A stretch of DNA of 47,191 nucleotides, from assembly GCF_001436775.1 (NCBI RefSeq), contig NZ_AYZC01000003.1, positions 14,509 to 61,699 on the forward strand, given 5' to 3'. The position numbers and the translations under genes were made by a program. Shown piece after piece: positions 30,199 through 38,638 of the stretch. Under the pieces are notes generated by a model, which saw only the letters and a list, made by a program, of their open reading frames with translations, was not told where the DNA came from and searched no databases. Each line of letters starts with the position of its first letter. The stretch's first letter is position 1. The stretch comes from Lactobacillus acetotolerans DSM 20749 = JCM 3825. Its GTDB lineage: Bacteria > Bacillota > Bacilli > Lactobacillales > Lactobacillaceae.

Positions 30199-30768
30199 AT
30201 GCAACGTCTGTGGGTGACTGGCTATCGCAGTTATGAATTAAACACTTTCGGTGATAAAGATCCAAAAATTAAAGTTATTAAATATGTTTTAAAAAATTAT
30301 TTTATTAACTTATTAGAGAATGGCCAACTTGACTGGATAATAACTGGAGCTAATCTCGGAGTTGAGCAATGGGCTAGCGAGGTTGCTGTGCAGTTAAGGA
30401 AAACTTATCCTGTAAGGGTCTCCATTATGACTCCTTATGAGGAGTTTGCCAACAGGTGGAATGAAAACAATCAGCTTAAATTTTTAAATTTAAAAAAAGC
30501 GGTCGATTTCTTTGCATCTACATCTAATAATCCTTATCAAAGTCCAGTTCAACTAAGAAATTATCAAAATTTTATGCTTCTTCATACTGATCGAGCTATG
30601 ATGATTTATGATGAGGAACATCCTGGTAAACCTAAATTTGATTATCACGCAATTAAGAGCTACCAAAAGGAAAATAAGTACCCGTTAGATTTAATAGATT
30701 TTTATGATTTACAGGATGCCGCAGAGGAGTATCAGGATACCCAGCAAAGCGATCGTTTTAGTGAATAA
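30199..30768 (+). CDS. ypsA: YpsA family protein (DUF1273)
   Basis: A 189-residue cytoplasmic protein of the SLOG/Rossmann-like YpsA family. It begins RLWVTGYRSYELNTFGD and contains WIITGANLGVEQWASEVAVQL, a glycine-rich nucleotide-binding-like loop, and later MTPYEEFANRWNENNQ. In Bacillus, YpsA influences cell division and lies beside gpsB, as here. It is divergent from recU with a short spacer. The C-terminal ~40 residues are acidic and Gln/Asp-rich. Confidence 0.85.
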   Translation: MQRLWVTGYRSYELNTFGDKDPKIKVIKYVLKNYFINLLENGQLDWIITGANLGVEQWASEVAVQLRKTYPVRVSIMTPYEEFANRWNENNQLKFLNLKKAVDFFASTSNNPYQSPVQLRNYQNFMLLHTDRAMMIYDEEHPGKPKFDYHAIKSYQKENKYPLDLIDFYDLQDAAEEYQDTQQSDRFSE

Positions 30769-30859
30769 TTTTAAAAGTTATACTAAAATTACTTTTACTG
30801 TTTTAAGCTGTCCTGCTTTTTGCTAGAATAAACATGAATGTAAAGGAGTTGTCAGTCAA

Positions 30860-31300
30860 ATGGCAAATTTAAACGATATCAAACTATCAGCACAAGATAT
30901 TTTAAAAAAACAATTTAGAAACAAAGTTAAGGGTTATGATCCGGATGAAGTTGACTCATATTTAGACCAAGTAATCACCGATTATGAGACTTTTCACCAA
31001 ATTATTGAGGATCTGTACGGACAAATTGGAACCCTGCAGCGTCAATTAATGGATGATAATAAGAAGAAAGCACAAACTAACAAGCCACAGCCTGTAGAAG
31101 AGGAAAGTAGTAAGCCGCAAGAAAAAGTTAAAACTTATACTCCATCGAGTAAACGGTCGGCTACATTTAATTTCGATAATTCTGAGGATGAAAGCCAAGG
31201 TGAAATTTCCACTAATATGGCGATTATTCAAAGGATTTCAACCCTTGAACGTAAGGTATATAATTTAGAACAACATGTTTATGGGTTACAAAAGCAGTGA
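30860..31300 (+). CDS. gpsB: Cell division protein GpsB
   Basis: A DivIVA-like cytoplasmic adaptor that couples septal and peripheral wall synthesis through PBP1-type proteins; the ponA gene is nearby. The 146 residues have an N-terminal DivIVA domain (LSAQDILKKQF, VKGYDPDEVDSYLDQVITDYE), a coiled coil to about residue 66, a charged Lys/Glu/Pro/Ser linker, and a short C-terminal helix (IIQRISTLERKVYNLEQHVYGL) that should trimerise. AAAGGAG lies 12 bp upstream, and a TAGAAT -10 is at 30824-30829. Confidence 0.93.
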   Translation: MANLNDIKLSAQDILKKQFRNKVKGYDPDEVDSYLDQVITDYETFHQIIEDLYGQIGTLQRQLMDDNKKKAQTNKPQPVEEESSKPQEKVKTYTPSSKRSATFNFDNSEDESQGEISTNMAIIQRISTLERKVYNLEQHVYGLQKQ

Positions 31301-31314
31301 AGCTTTGCTATAAT
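31286..31314 (+). promoter_or_regulatory. Probable rnpB promoter
   Basis: TATAAT at 31309-31314 lies 8-9 bp before the predicted RNA 5' end at 31323. The upstream element is weak (TTACAA, 31286-31291, 17-bp spacer) and lies inside the end of gpsB. Confidence 0.55.
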
Positions 31315-31322
31315 CATTAATG

Positions 31323-31698
31323 GTGCGAATTTTGAGCGGTCGCGGTTAACTTATGTTAGCTGAGGAAAGTCCACGCACGCACGAACTGCGAAGTTTGTAG
31401 TGTTCGTATTCAGCCTAATAAGCTGGAGAATTTTTGTTACGGCGGAAAAAATGCTAAGTCTTTTGATATGCACTACTATCCTGAAAAGTGCCACAGTGAC
31501 GAAGCAGAATTGAAAACGATTCTGGTGGAACGAGGTAAACCCTGCGAGCGTGCAACCCAAATTTGGTAGGGGCGTCTCAACCTAAGAAAATGAACTAAAG
31601 GTTGGATTACTATTTTATAGTAAAGATAGATGGCTGCTAAAAGTAATTTTTGCCAAAAATTACCGGAACAAAACGTGGCTTATAGAGATTCGCACAGG
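31323..31698 (+). ncRNA. rnpB: RNase P RNA, Bacillus (type B) class
   Basis: Catalytic RNA that matures tRNA 5' ends. The closing stem pairs GTGCGAATT (31323-31331) with GATTCGCAC (31687-31695). Universal cores are present: GAGGAAAGTCC near 31361, then AAAGTGCCACAGTGACGAAG, GTGGAACGAGGTAAACCC, GCAACCCAAATTTGGTAGGG, and near the 3' end GGAACAAAACGTGGCTTA. Length (~375 nt) and layout fit the type B RNA. It lies between gpsB and the THUMP methyltransferase, as in Bacillus. Confidence 0.95.
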
Positions 31699-31699
31699 C

Positions 31700-31734
31700 A
31701 GAGTTGAGCTTCAAAGAAGCTCAACTCTTTTTTT
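31700..31734 (+). terminator. rnpB terminator
   Basis: AGAGTTGAGCTTC (31700-31712) pairs perfectly with GAAGCTCAACTCT (31716-31728) around a 3-nt loop, followed by T7. It begins right after the RNA's 3' end. Confidence 0.92.
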
Positions 31735-31754
31735 AGAAAATGAAAGAGTTAAGT

Positions 31755-32879
31755 ATGCAGAAATATCAACTTTATACTACTATGGGTGCCGGTTTTGAGA
31801 GCGTAGTTGCTAAAGAGTTACAATCTTTAGGTTATCAAACCCGCACAGAAAATGGTCGAGTATTCTTTAAAGGTGATCAGGCAGATATAGTTAAGACTAA
31901 TTTATGGCTTAGAACAGCTGACCGGGTAAAAATTCTCTTAAAAGAATTTAAGGCCATGGATTTTGATACTTTATATAATGAAACCTATGATTTTGACTGG
32001 GCTAAGTTGTTGCCAGTTGATGCAAAATTTCCGGTTCAGGGCAGATCCGTTAGATCCAAGTTACACTCTGAGCCAGGTGTTCAATCAATTGTCAAAAAAG
32101 CGATCGTTAACAAGATGGCTGATCAATATCACCGTCGGGGCTTCTTACCAGAAAGTGGTAACGAATATCCACTCGATGTCCATATTTATAAGAATACGGT
32201 TCGCTTATCCCTAGATACAACCGGATCAAGTTTATTTAAGCGTGGATACAGGGTTGAACATGGTGGCGCACCGTTAAAAGAGAATTTTGCTGCAAGTTTA
32301 TTGAAATTGACCCCATATGATGGGACTCACCCGTTAATTGACCCTATGACCGGTTCTGGTACTTTAGCGATTGAAGCTGCTTTAATTGCTAAAAATGTCG
32401 CTCCAGGAAGTTGGCGTAAGTTTGCATATGATGGTTTTGACTGGTTTAATCCGCAACTTCATAAAGATGCAGTAGAAGAAGCCAAAACTAAAGTAAAAAA
32501 GGTTAACGAGCCGATTGTGGCGAGTGACATTGACCAATCTGTTCTTGAAATTGCGAAGGTTAATGCTCATAACGCTGGCGTCCTACAGGATATTTACTTT
32601 AAACAGCTGGCAATTAAGGATTTCGCAACGGATTTAAAAAACGGCATTATTATTGCCAACCCGCCTTACGGTAAACGTTTAAAGGATAGGGAATCTGCTG
32701 AAAGTCTGTATAAACAAATGGGTGAAGTATTTAAACCGTATAGTAGTTTTAACCAATATTTCTTAGTTGGTGATCCTAACTTTGAAAAGTGTTTTGGTAG
32801 AAGAGCCAATAAGAAGCGTAAATTGTTTAACGGAAATTTACGGGTCGACTTTTATCAATTTTGGGCAAATAAAAAATGA
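31755..32879 (+). CDS. THUMP-domain 23S rRNA methyltransferase (YpsC/RlmL-N type)
   Basis: Probably an rRNA guanine-N2 methyltransferase. I prefer the ATG at 31755 (MQKYQLYTTMGAGFESVV), which matches the family start; an in-frame ATG at 31740 sits on the rnpB terminator tail. An N-terminal THUMP domain is followed by a Rossmann methyltransferase with IDPMTGSGTLAIEAALIA as the SAM loop, SDID in VASDIDQSVLE, and catalytic NPPY at residue 302 (IIIANPPYGKRL). The 374 residues fit YpsC-like proteins and the locus matches ypsC in Bacillus. The exact target base cannot be read from sequence. Confidence 0.88.
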   Translation: MQKYQLYTTMGAGFESVVAKELQSLGYQTRTENGRVFFKGDQADIVKTNLWLRTADRVKILLKEFKAMDFDTLYNETYDFDWAKLLPVDAKFPVQGRSVRSKLHSEPGVQSIVKKAIVNKMADQYHRRGFLPESGNEYPLDVHIYKNTVRLSLDTTGSSLFKRGYRVEHGGAPLKENFAASLLKLTPYDGTHPLIDPMTGSGTLAIEAALIAKNVAPGSWRKFAYDGFDWFNPQLHKDAVEEAKTKVKKVNEPIVASDIDQSVLEIAKVNAHNAGVLQDIYFKQLAIKDFATDLKNGIIIANPPYGKRLKDRESAESLYKQMGEVFKPYSSFNQYFLVGDPNFEKCFGRRANKKRKLFNGNLRVDFYQFWANKK

Positions 32880-34108
32880 TTACAGATAAGCTAAACGCTG
32901 AATTTTGGGTAATTTCTGACCCACATTTAATCGCAGATAGTATGCATGATAATGGCCAAGCTTTTTCAAGAATGCAAAAAACAAGTCAAGGTAAAGATCT
33001 TTATTACCAAGAAACGGTTTTAAGTTCTTTTATGAAAATGGCTCAAGAGAAGAAGCCGGCAGCTATTATCGTTACTGGCGATATTACCTTCAATGGTGAG
33101 CGCGTTTCCGCAGAAAGATTTAGGGATATTTTTCGCCCCTTAAAAGACACCAAATTATTAATTTTACCAGGCAATCATGATATTTATGATGGCTGGTCCC
33201 GAGAATTTCGCGGCAAGAAGCAATTTTATGCTGGTCAAATCAGCCCGATGTTTTGGAAAGCAATTTTCGATAAATCATACGGGCATTGTGAAAGTGAAGA
33301 CCGTAGTTCGCTTGCCTACAGCGTTCAGTTTAACCCGCAATATTTTTTACTCATGCTTGATTCTAATTATTACGGCAGTGAAGAAACGACTGAGGCTCCA
33401 CATACACGTGGGGGTATAGGTAAAAAGCAGTTAAAGTGGATTGAAGAGCAACTGCGCTGGGCTGAGCAAAATCATTTACGGCCAATTGTTTTTATGCACC
33501 ATAATTTATATGCGCATAATCCTGCCGTTAACCGTGGTTATGTTTTAGATAATGCACATGATTTACGGAAATTATGTGCCCGTTATAATGTTAAGCTGAT
33601 CTTTTCGGGTCACATTCATGCGCAAAATATATTAGGACCACAAGGTACAACCCCAACTACAGAAATTGTAACTTCTAGTTTTTGTTCTAATGATCAGGGT
33701 TATGGGGTGGTGCGTGTACATCCCAAGCACGTAACTTATATCAGAAAAACATTTAATATGAATCCCTACTTAACAGATAAAGAAAAGCAGAATTATACAC
33801 TAACGCATTTTCATGACTACCTAGAAAAATTACAGTTGGGTAGTATTGCTGCTGATTTAGTACAAAATGATTTACGAAAAAATCATAATGATATTGATCT
33901 TGTACGTAAAATGGGAAACTTGTTTGCAAGAATGAATTATAATTTTTATACGGGACACAACCACATGAAGGCTGGTGAATTAGCCAAAATCCATGCTACT
34001 GAAGCCTATAAAACTTTAATTAAACAACATCCTGAGTATCGTTTATACTTAAAGACCTTATATGATACGACTGACCACAGCAATTTGCGGGTTAAGATTA
34101 GGTATTAA
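32876..34108 (+). CDS. Calcineurin-like metallophosphoesterase
   Basis: A 410-residue dimetal phosphoesterase. All core motifs are present in order: ISDPHL (D15, H17), VTGDITFNGE, LPGNHD, MHHN and FSGHIHAQN. Its layout resembles the lactic-acid-bacterial cyclic-nucleotide-phosphodiesterase-like group (Icc/CpdA-like), but the substrate is unknown. The start overlaps the methyltransferase stop as ATGA (32876-32879), so translation should be coupled. The last ~120 residues form a helical tail that I do not recognise. No signal peptide is visible. Confidence 0.85.
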   Translation: MITDKLNAEFWVISDPHLIADSMHDNGQAFSRMQKTSQGKDLYYQETVLSSFMKMAQEKKPAAIIVTGDITFNGERVSAERFRDIFRPLKDTKLLILPGNHDIYDGWSREFRGKKQFYAGQISPMFWKAIFDKSYGHCESEDRSSLAYSVQFNPQYFLLMLDSNYYGSEETTEAPHTRGGIGKKQLKWIEEQLRWAEQNHLRPIVFMHHNLYAHNPAVNRGYVLDNAHDLRKLCARYNVKLIFSGHIHAQNILGPQGTTPTTEIVTSSFCSNDQGYGVVRVHPKHVTYIRKTFNMNPYLTDKEKQNYTLTHFHDYLEKLQLGSIAADLVQNDLRKNHNDIDLVRKMGNLFARMNYNFYTGHNHMKAGELAKIHATEAYKTLIKQHPEYRLYLKTLYDTTDHSNLRVKIRY

Positions 34109-34109
34109 T

Positions 34110-34442
34110 ATGAAAAAGAAATATTTTATTTTTTTAGGTAAGGCCGGTCTAATTTATTACAGTTGGCTTTTTATAATTTTATTTATAAGCCTGATTTTCG
34201 GTTATGAAGGTACTGCAAAAATTAATTGGCCAATGATAATTATTGGAAGTTTATTTGTAATATTATTTATTTACACTTTGCTTAATTCTTATTGGAATCA
34301 AAATTATTTAAAATTACCTTATAGATTTAAGATTAAAATTAATAGTAAGCCAACTTTAGTTAAAAAATACTGGCTGTTTAAAATTTACCAAATAAAACCG
34401 GTAGATTATCAAAAATATTATCTTTTACGGATAGAAAAATAG
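34110..34442 (+). CDS. Small membrane protein of unknown function
   Basis: I chose ATG at 34110, one base after the metallophosphoesterase stop; the 48 bases of open frame upstream lie inside that gene. The 110 residues start MKKKYFIFLGKAGLIYYSW and have two hydrophobic segments, about residues 15-32 (LIYYSWLFIILFISLIFG) and 41-58 (MIIIGSLFVILFIYTLLN), then a basic Tyr/Lys-rich cytosolic-looking tail. No family recognised. Position suggests co-transcription with the metallophosphoesterase. Confidence 0.6.
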   Translation: MKKKYFIFLGKAGLIYYSWLFIILFISLIFGYEGTAKINWPMIIIGSLFVILFIYTLLNSYWNQNYLKLPYRFKIKINSKPTLVKKYWLFKIYQIKPVDYQKYYLLRIEK

Positions 34443-34468
34443 CGTTTCGTTTGAAACGCTATTTTTTT
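34435..34468. terminator. Bidirectional terminator between the membrane protein and DegV
   Basis: AAAAATAGCGTTTC (34435-34448) pairs perfectly with GAAACGCTATTTTT (34453-34466) around GTTT. It overlaps the 3' ends of both convergent genes. Confidence 0.9.
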
Positions 34469-35390
34469 AGTCATTGACTGTTTTAGAATTAATATTCTCA
34501 ATGGGATTACCATCTTTATTAAAGTAGGAATTGATATTCCGACACCAGATCATCGCAATCGTATGTTGCCCAACATGGACGCCAACTACCGGTCCAATAA
34601 TGCTGGTGTAAAATTTATCTGCAGGGAATTTTCTTTCATAATCTTCAAGCCACTCGTCTCGCCTCTTAAGATCCAATGCGTCAAAGATTGTGCTTTGAAT
34701 CGGGTAGGGCATATTTTGCGTTAGTCGTTTAAAATCAGCTTGAACATGAATATAGGCGCGCTTGTATTGGCGCTCTTTGGCTATCGCTGAAATATGACCT
34801 GTCTTTTGCACATCAATCGATAAAATAGGCTTTATCTTAAATAGGGATCCAACAAAACTGGCTGCATTAGATAAGCGACCTGTACGCTTTAAATAGTTCA
34901 AATTGTCTACCATGAAGCGGACATCCATCGTATTTCGCAGGTCAACTAAATCATGCATAATCAAATCCACGTTTGCACCACTTTGAATTAAACGACCGGC
35001 CAATAATACGGCATCTGCTTGCCCGGCACAGGTAATTCTGCAGTCAAAGGGGTGAATATTAATTCGTTTTTCTTCTTTAGCAGTATTAACAACGGTATTA
35101 TAGAAACCAGAGAGACCACTAGAAAGTGTAATAACGATTAAATCTGTATAATTATTTTTTATATATTGATTAACGTACTTTTTAAATTCACCAACAGAAG
35201 GTTCAGAAGTAGTTGGTAAAACCGTGGCGTTATCTAATTTTTTATAGAAATCTTTATAACTAATATCAATTAAATCGCGGTAGGTTTTACCATCCCAGAC
35301 AATTGGAATAGGGATAACACCAATATCATATTTCTTACATTGTTCTGTAGTTAAGTATGCAGAACTGTCAGTTAAAATACCAATTTTCAT
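34467..35390 (-). CDS. DegV family fatty-acid-binding protein (copy 1)
   Basis: DegV proteins bind fatty acids for the FakA kinase partner in Firmicutes. The 307 residues begin MKIGILTDSSAYLTTEQ, continue with VIPIPIVWDGKTYRD, TTSEPSVGEF and VITLSSGLSGFYNT, and have the YLKRTGRLSNAASFVGSLFKIKPIL segment that lines the lipid pocket. The C terminus (VVGVHVGQHTIAMIWCRN) carries a ~20-residue Asn-rich extension. A second, divergent copy is at 45475. It is divergent from fhs. No fakA-like kinase gene is in the window. Confidence 0.88.
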   Translation of the reverse strand: MKIGILTDSSAYLTTEQCKKYDIGVIPIPIVWDGKTYRDLIDISYKDFYKKLDNATVLPTTSEPSVGEFKKYVNQYIKNNYTDLIVITLSSGLSGFYNTVVNTAKEEKRINIHPFDCRITCAGQADAVLLAGRLIQSGANVDLIMHDLVDLRNTMDVRFMVDNLNYLKRTGRLSNAASFVGSLFKIKPILSIDVQKTGHISAIAKERQYKRAYIHVQADFKRLTQNMPYPIQSTIFDALDLKRRDEWLEDYERKFPADKFYTSIIGPVVGVHVGQHTIAMIWCRNINSYFNKDGNPIENINSKTVND

Positions 35391-35471
35391 TTTTTATCCT
35401 CCATAATGAATTACTCATATTTTAGACGAAAAACTATGGATAAGATAGAGAAAATTTAGAGGGAAATTTGC

Positions 35472-35573
35472 TATAATAAATTCTGACATATTAAAAAGGT
35501 GGGACACAAATTCTAAAATGAAATATTTATCAATAAAAACAAAATTAATACTCTTTTAGACAAAAGAAGGGAG
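35472..35573 (+). promoter_or_regulatory. fhs operon promoter and leader
   Basis: A perfect TATAAT (35472-35477) lies 105 bp ahead of fhs; its -35 is not clear. The leader carries a 13-codon ORF at 35518-35559 with AAGGTGGG rather far upstream, which may be chance. AAGGGAG (35567-35573) precedes the fhs start. I see no riboswitch or terminator in it. Confidence 0.45.
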
Positions 35574-35581
35574 CATGCGCA

Positions 35582-37258
35582 ATGAAATCAGATATTCAAA
35601 TTGCACAAGAAGCTCAAATATTACCCATTAGTGAAATAGCCAAGAAAATCGGTTTAAAAGCAGAAAATCTTGAACCATTTGGCTATGATAAGGCTAAAAT
35701 TAACTGGTCAACCATAAAAAAGACCTGTGAAAATAAGCATTTAGGGAAATTAATATTGGTAACATCAATTTCTCCTACCCCAGCAGGTGAAGGTAAATCT
35801 ACCATCACGATTGGATTGGGAGATGCGATCAGTAATCAATTGCATAAAAAAGCGATGATTACTTTACGGGAGCCATCAATGGGGCCCGTTTTTGGTCTCA
35901 AAGGTGGAGCCACCGGTGGCGGGAAGGCACAAGTCATTCCTATGGAAGATATTAACCTGCATTTTACCGGTGACATGCATGCCTTAACCTCTGCAATCGA
36001 TACCCTAGCTGCACTAATTGATAATTATATTTATCAAGATAACAAATTAGATATCGATCCCAACCGGATTTTATTTAAACGTGGAATTGATGTTAATGAC
36101 CGCAGTCTTAGACAAATTACCATTGGTCAGGGTTCTAAATTTAATGGAATTGAGCACAAAGCAGGTTTTACTATTACTGTGGCCAATGAATTAATGGCCA
36201 TTTTATGTTTAGCCAATGATATTAATGACTTGAAACGAAGAATTGGCAATATATTAGTTGCTTTTACTAAAAATAATAAACCTGTATACGTAAAAGATTT
36301 AGGATATAAAGGGGCAATCGCAGCAGTTTTGTCCAATGCCTTGAAACCTAACCTGGTTCAAACGATTGAACACACGCCAGCCTTAATTCACGGTGGCCCG
36401 TTTGCTAATATCGCCCACGGCGCTAATTCGGTAATGGCAACTAATTTAGCCTTACACTTAAGCGACTATACTTTAACTGAAGCTGGTTTTGGTAGTGATC
36501 TAGGTGGTCAGAAATTCATGGATTTTGTCTCTAATCATTTAGACAAAGGGCCAGATGCTAGTGTTGTTGTGGCAACAGTGCGTGCTCTTAAATACCAGGC
36601 AGAGGGTACAACCAAGCACTTGGATGAAGAGAATTTAACCGCTCTTCGTAATGGATTTAAAAACTTAGAGCGGCACATGAATAATATGCGTTCGTATAAT
36701 GTTCCCGTTATCGTTTTGATTAATCGTTTTGCCAGTGATACAAAAGCTGAACTTAATTTACTGAAAACTTTGGTAGAAGAACAAGGAATTAAGGCAGAAA
36801 TAGTTAATTACCATGGTGAAGGTTCAGTAGGCGGAATCAAAGCCGCCCAAGCCGTAGTTGCACTTGCTAATTCTGGGAAAGCCGATTTAAAAGCAACTTA
36901 CAGTGCGAATGATGATATTAAGACTAAGGTTAAAAAAGTAGCAAAAAAGATTTATCACGCAGATAAAGTCGAATATACTGAAAAAGCTGAGAAGCAAATT
37001 CAAGAACTAGAAAAGATGGGAAAAGACAAACTTCCCGTTATTATTGCCAAAACTCAATATTCATTTACTGATAATAAAAAATTATTAGGTGCTCCAACTG
37101 GTTTCACTTTGCACGTAAAAGGTGTTAACTTGAAAAACGGTGCAGGTTTTATCGTAATCACCACTGGTCATGTTTTAGATATGCCAGGTTTACCTAAACA
37201 TCCTGCAGCTCTGGATATCGACGTTGACAATGATGGCAAAATAAGTGGTTTGTTTTAG
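35582..37258 (+). CDS. fhs: Formate-tetrahydrofolate ligase
   Basis: Makes 10-formyl-THF from formate, ATP and THF for purine synthesis and initiator tRNA formylation. The 558 residues match the family length. The ATP loop is TPAGEGKST (66-74), followed by [22 protein letters not shown] and [14 protein letters not shown], which are near-invariant in Fhs. The C-terminal region has [19 protein letters not shown] in slightly varied form. It is the first gene of a tight five-gene run with lspA, rluD and the carA/carB relatives. Confidence 0.97.
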   Translation: MKSDIQIAQEAQILPISEIAKKIGLKAENLEPFGYDKAKINWSTIKKTCENKHLGKLILVTSISPTPAGEGKSTITIGLGDAISNQLHKKAMITLREPSMGPVFGLKGGATGGGKAQVIPMEDINLHFTGDMHALTSAIDTLAALIDNYIYQDNKLDIDPNRILFKRGIDVNDRSLRQITIGQGSKFNGIEHKAGFTITVANELMAILCLANDINDLKRRIGNILVAFTKNNKPVYVKDLGYKGAIAAVLSNALKPNLVQTIEHTPALIHGGPFANIAHGANSVMATNLALHLSDYTLTEAGFGSDLGGQKFMDFVSNHLDKGPDASVVVATVRALKYQAEGTTKHLDEENLTALRNGFKNLERHMNNMRSYNVPVIVLINRFASDTKAELNLLKTLVEEQGIKAEIVNYHGEGSVGGIKAAQAVVALANSGKADLKATYSANDDIKTKVKKVAKKIYHADKVEYTEKAEKQIQELEKMGKDKLPVIIAKTQYSFTDNKKLLGAPTGFTLHVKGVNLKNGAGFIVITTGHVLDMPGLPKHPAALDIDVDNDGKISGLF

Positions 37259-37268
37259 AAAATGATTT

Positions 37269-37733
37269 ATGCAATTTTTATATTTAATTATTAGTTTACT
37301 AGTTGTAGTGGCAGATCAAGGGTTAAAATCCTTTATCATTAATAACTATTCCGTGGGCGAAGTTCACCAAATAATTCCTGGTATTCTTTCATTTAATTAT
37401 TTACAGAATAATGGAGCTGCTTGGAATATTTTAACCGGTCAGATGTGGTTGTTTTATATCATCAGTACCTTAGCCATAATCATATGTTTATATTTTTTGT
37501 TTAACAAAAAGTATAAAAATCCGCTTTTTGATGTCGGTATTTCCCTAGTTTTGGGTGGTATAATTGGCAATTTTATTGATCGCTTGCATTTAAAATATGT
37601 TATTGATATGCTTCAACTTGACTTTATGCATTTTAATATTTTTAACATTGCTGATTCCGCAATTACGGTTGGGGTAATTTTGGTTTTCATTTATCTGATT
37701 TTCTTTGATGAAGGAGACCATAAGAATGCCTAG
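37269..37733 (+). CDS. lspA: Lipoprotein signal peptidase (signal peptidase II)
   Basis: A membrane aspartyl protease that removes the signal peptide of prolipoproteins. The 154 residues have four hydrophobic segments, ADQGLKSFI near residue 15, the NNGAAWNIL motif, and the catalytic pair Asp113 (YVIDMLQLDF) and Asp129 (FNIFNIADSAIT), with GNFIDRL before them. It starts 10 bp after fhs and overlaps rluD by 8 bp. Confidence 0.95.
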   Translation: MQFLYLIISLLVVVADQGLKSFIINNYSVGEVHQIIPGILSFNYLQNNGAAWNILTGQMWLFYIISTLAIIICLYFLFNKKYKNPLFDVGISLVLGGIIGNFIDRLHLKYVIDMLQLDFMHFNIFNIADSAITVGVILVFIYLIFFDEGDHKNA

Positions 37734-38634
37734 TAAATATCAGATTCAGGTTAAAGATGAAAAAGGCAGATTAGATAAATTTATAGCAGAAGAAATTAAT
37801 GATTTATCGCGTACTAGGGTTAAAGAACTCATTCAGGATAAAAATATTTTGGTTAACGGTAAAAGTGCAAAAGTTTCCTATAAAATTCAAAGTGGGGACC
37901 AGATCTCGGTTACGGTACCTAAATTGAAACCACTGAATGCTGAACCTGAAGATATCCCTTTGGACATAATTTATGAAGATCAAGATGTAATTGTGGTTAA
38001 TAAGCCTCAGGGTATGGTGGTTCATCCAGCAGCCGGGCATCCTGATCATACATTGGTTAACGCTCTTTTATACCATACTAAGGATTTAGCAGCTAGCCCC
38101 GAAGGCTTTCGTCCAGGTATTGTTCACCGAATTGATAAAGATACCTCCGGTTTATTGATGGTTGCCAAAAATAGTAAGGCACGTAAAAGTTTAGAATCGC
38201 AGTTAGCTCATAAAACTAATAAAAGGCAGTATTTAGCAATTGTTCACGGAAATTTTGGTGAAGATGCTGGGACTATAGATGCACCAATTGGCCGCAATCC
38301 ATATCACCGAAAGAAAATGGGGATTATCGATAATGGTAAAAATGCTGTAACCCATTTTAAAGTTTTAGAACAATTTAAAAAGTATAGTTTAGTTCGTTGC
38401 CAGCTTGAAACTGGGAGAACGCACCAAATCCGTGTTCACATGGCTTATATTGGTCATCCTGTGGCAGGTGATCCACTTTATGGACCAAGAAAAACTCTAA
38501 AAGGGAATGGTCAATTTTTACATGCCCAGGTCCTTGGCTTTAAACAGCCATCTACAGGGGAATGGCTTGAATTCAAAGTTAAACCGCCTGCAATTTTTGA
38601 GCAAAGATTGACCGAATTAAGAAGAAATAAGTGA
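37726..38634 (+). CDS. rluD: RluD-type 23S rRNA pseudouridine synthase
   Basis: I chose ATG at 37726 (MPSKYQIQVK), which has AAGGAG (37711-37716) at good spacing; an in-frame ATG at 37705 has no such site. The 302 residues have an S4 RNA-binding domain (RLDKFIAEEINDLSRTRVKELIQ, cut here only by description, about 15-60). The synthase domain has catalytic Asp137 in GIVHRIDKDTSGLLM, then RQYLAIVHG and ETGRTHQIRVHMAYIGHPVAGD. It is the homologue of Bacillus ylyB, which also follows lspA and precedes the pyr operon. Confidence 0.94.
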   Translation: MPSKYQIQVKDEKGRLDKFIAEEINDLSRTRVKELIQDKNILVNGKSAKVSYKIQSGDQISVTVPKLKPLNAEPEDIPLDIIYEDQDVIVVNKPQGMVVHPAAGHPDHTLVNALLYHTKDLAASPEGFRPGIVHRIDKDTSGLLMVAKNSKARKSLESQLAHKTNKRQYLAIVHGNFGEDAGTIDAPIGRNPYHRKKMGIIDNGKNAVTHFKVLEQFKKYSLVRCQLETGRTHQIRVHMAYIGHPVAGDPLYGPRKTLKGNGQFLHAQVLGFKQPSTGEWLEFKVKPPAIFEQRLTELRRNK

Positions 38635-38638
38635 TAAA

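Noticed and set aside
30130-30204. Longer recU reading from 30204
   Set aside because: It would cross a good minus-strand promoter and the ypsA start, and the extra residues do not look like RecU; the ATG at 30129 has AGGAG at correct spacing.
35518-35559. 13-codon leader peptide before fhs
   Set aside because: Its ribosome-binding site is 14 nt away, there is no codon bias suggesting a sensed amino acid, and no terminator follows it.
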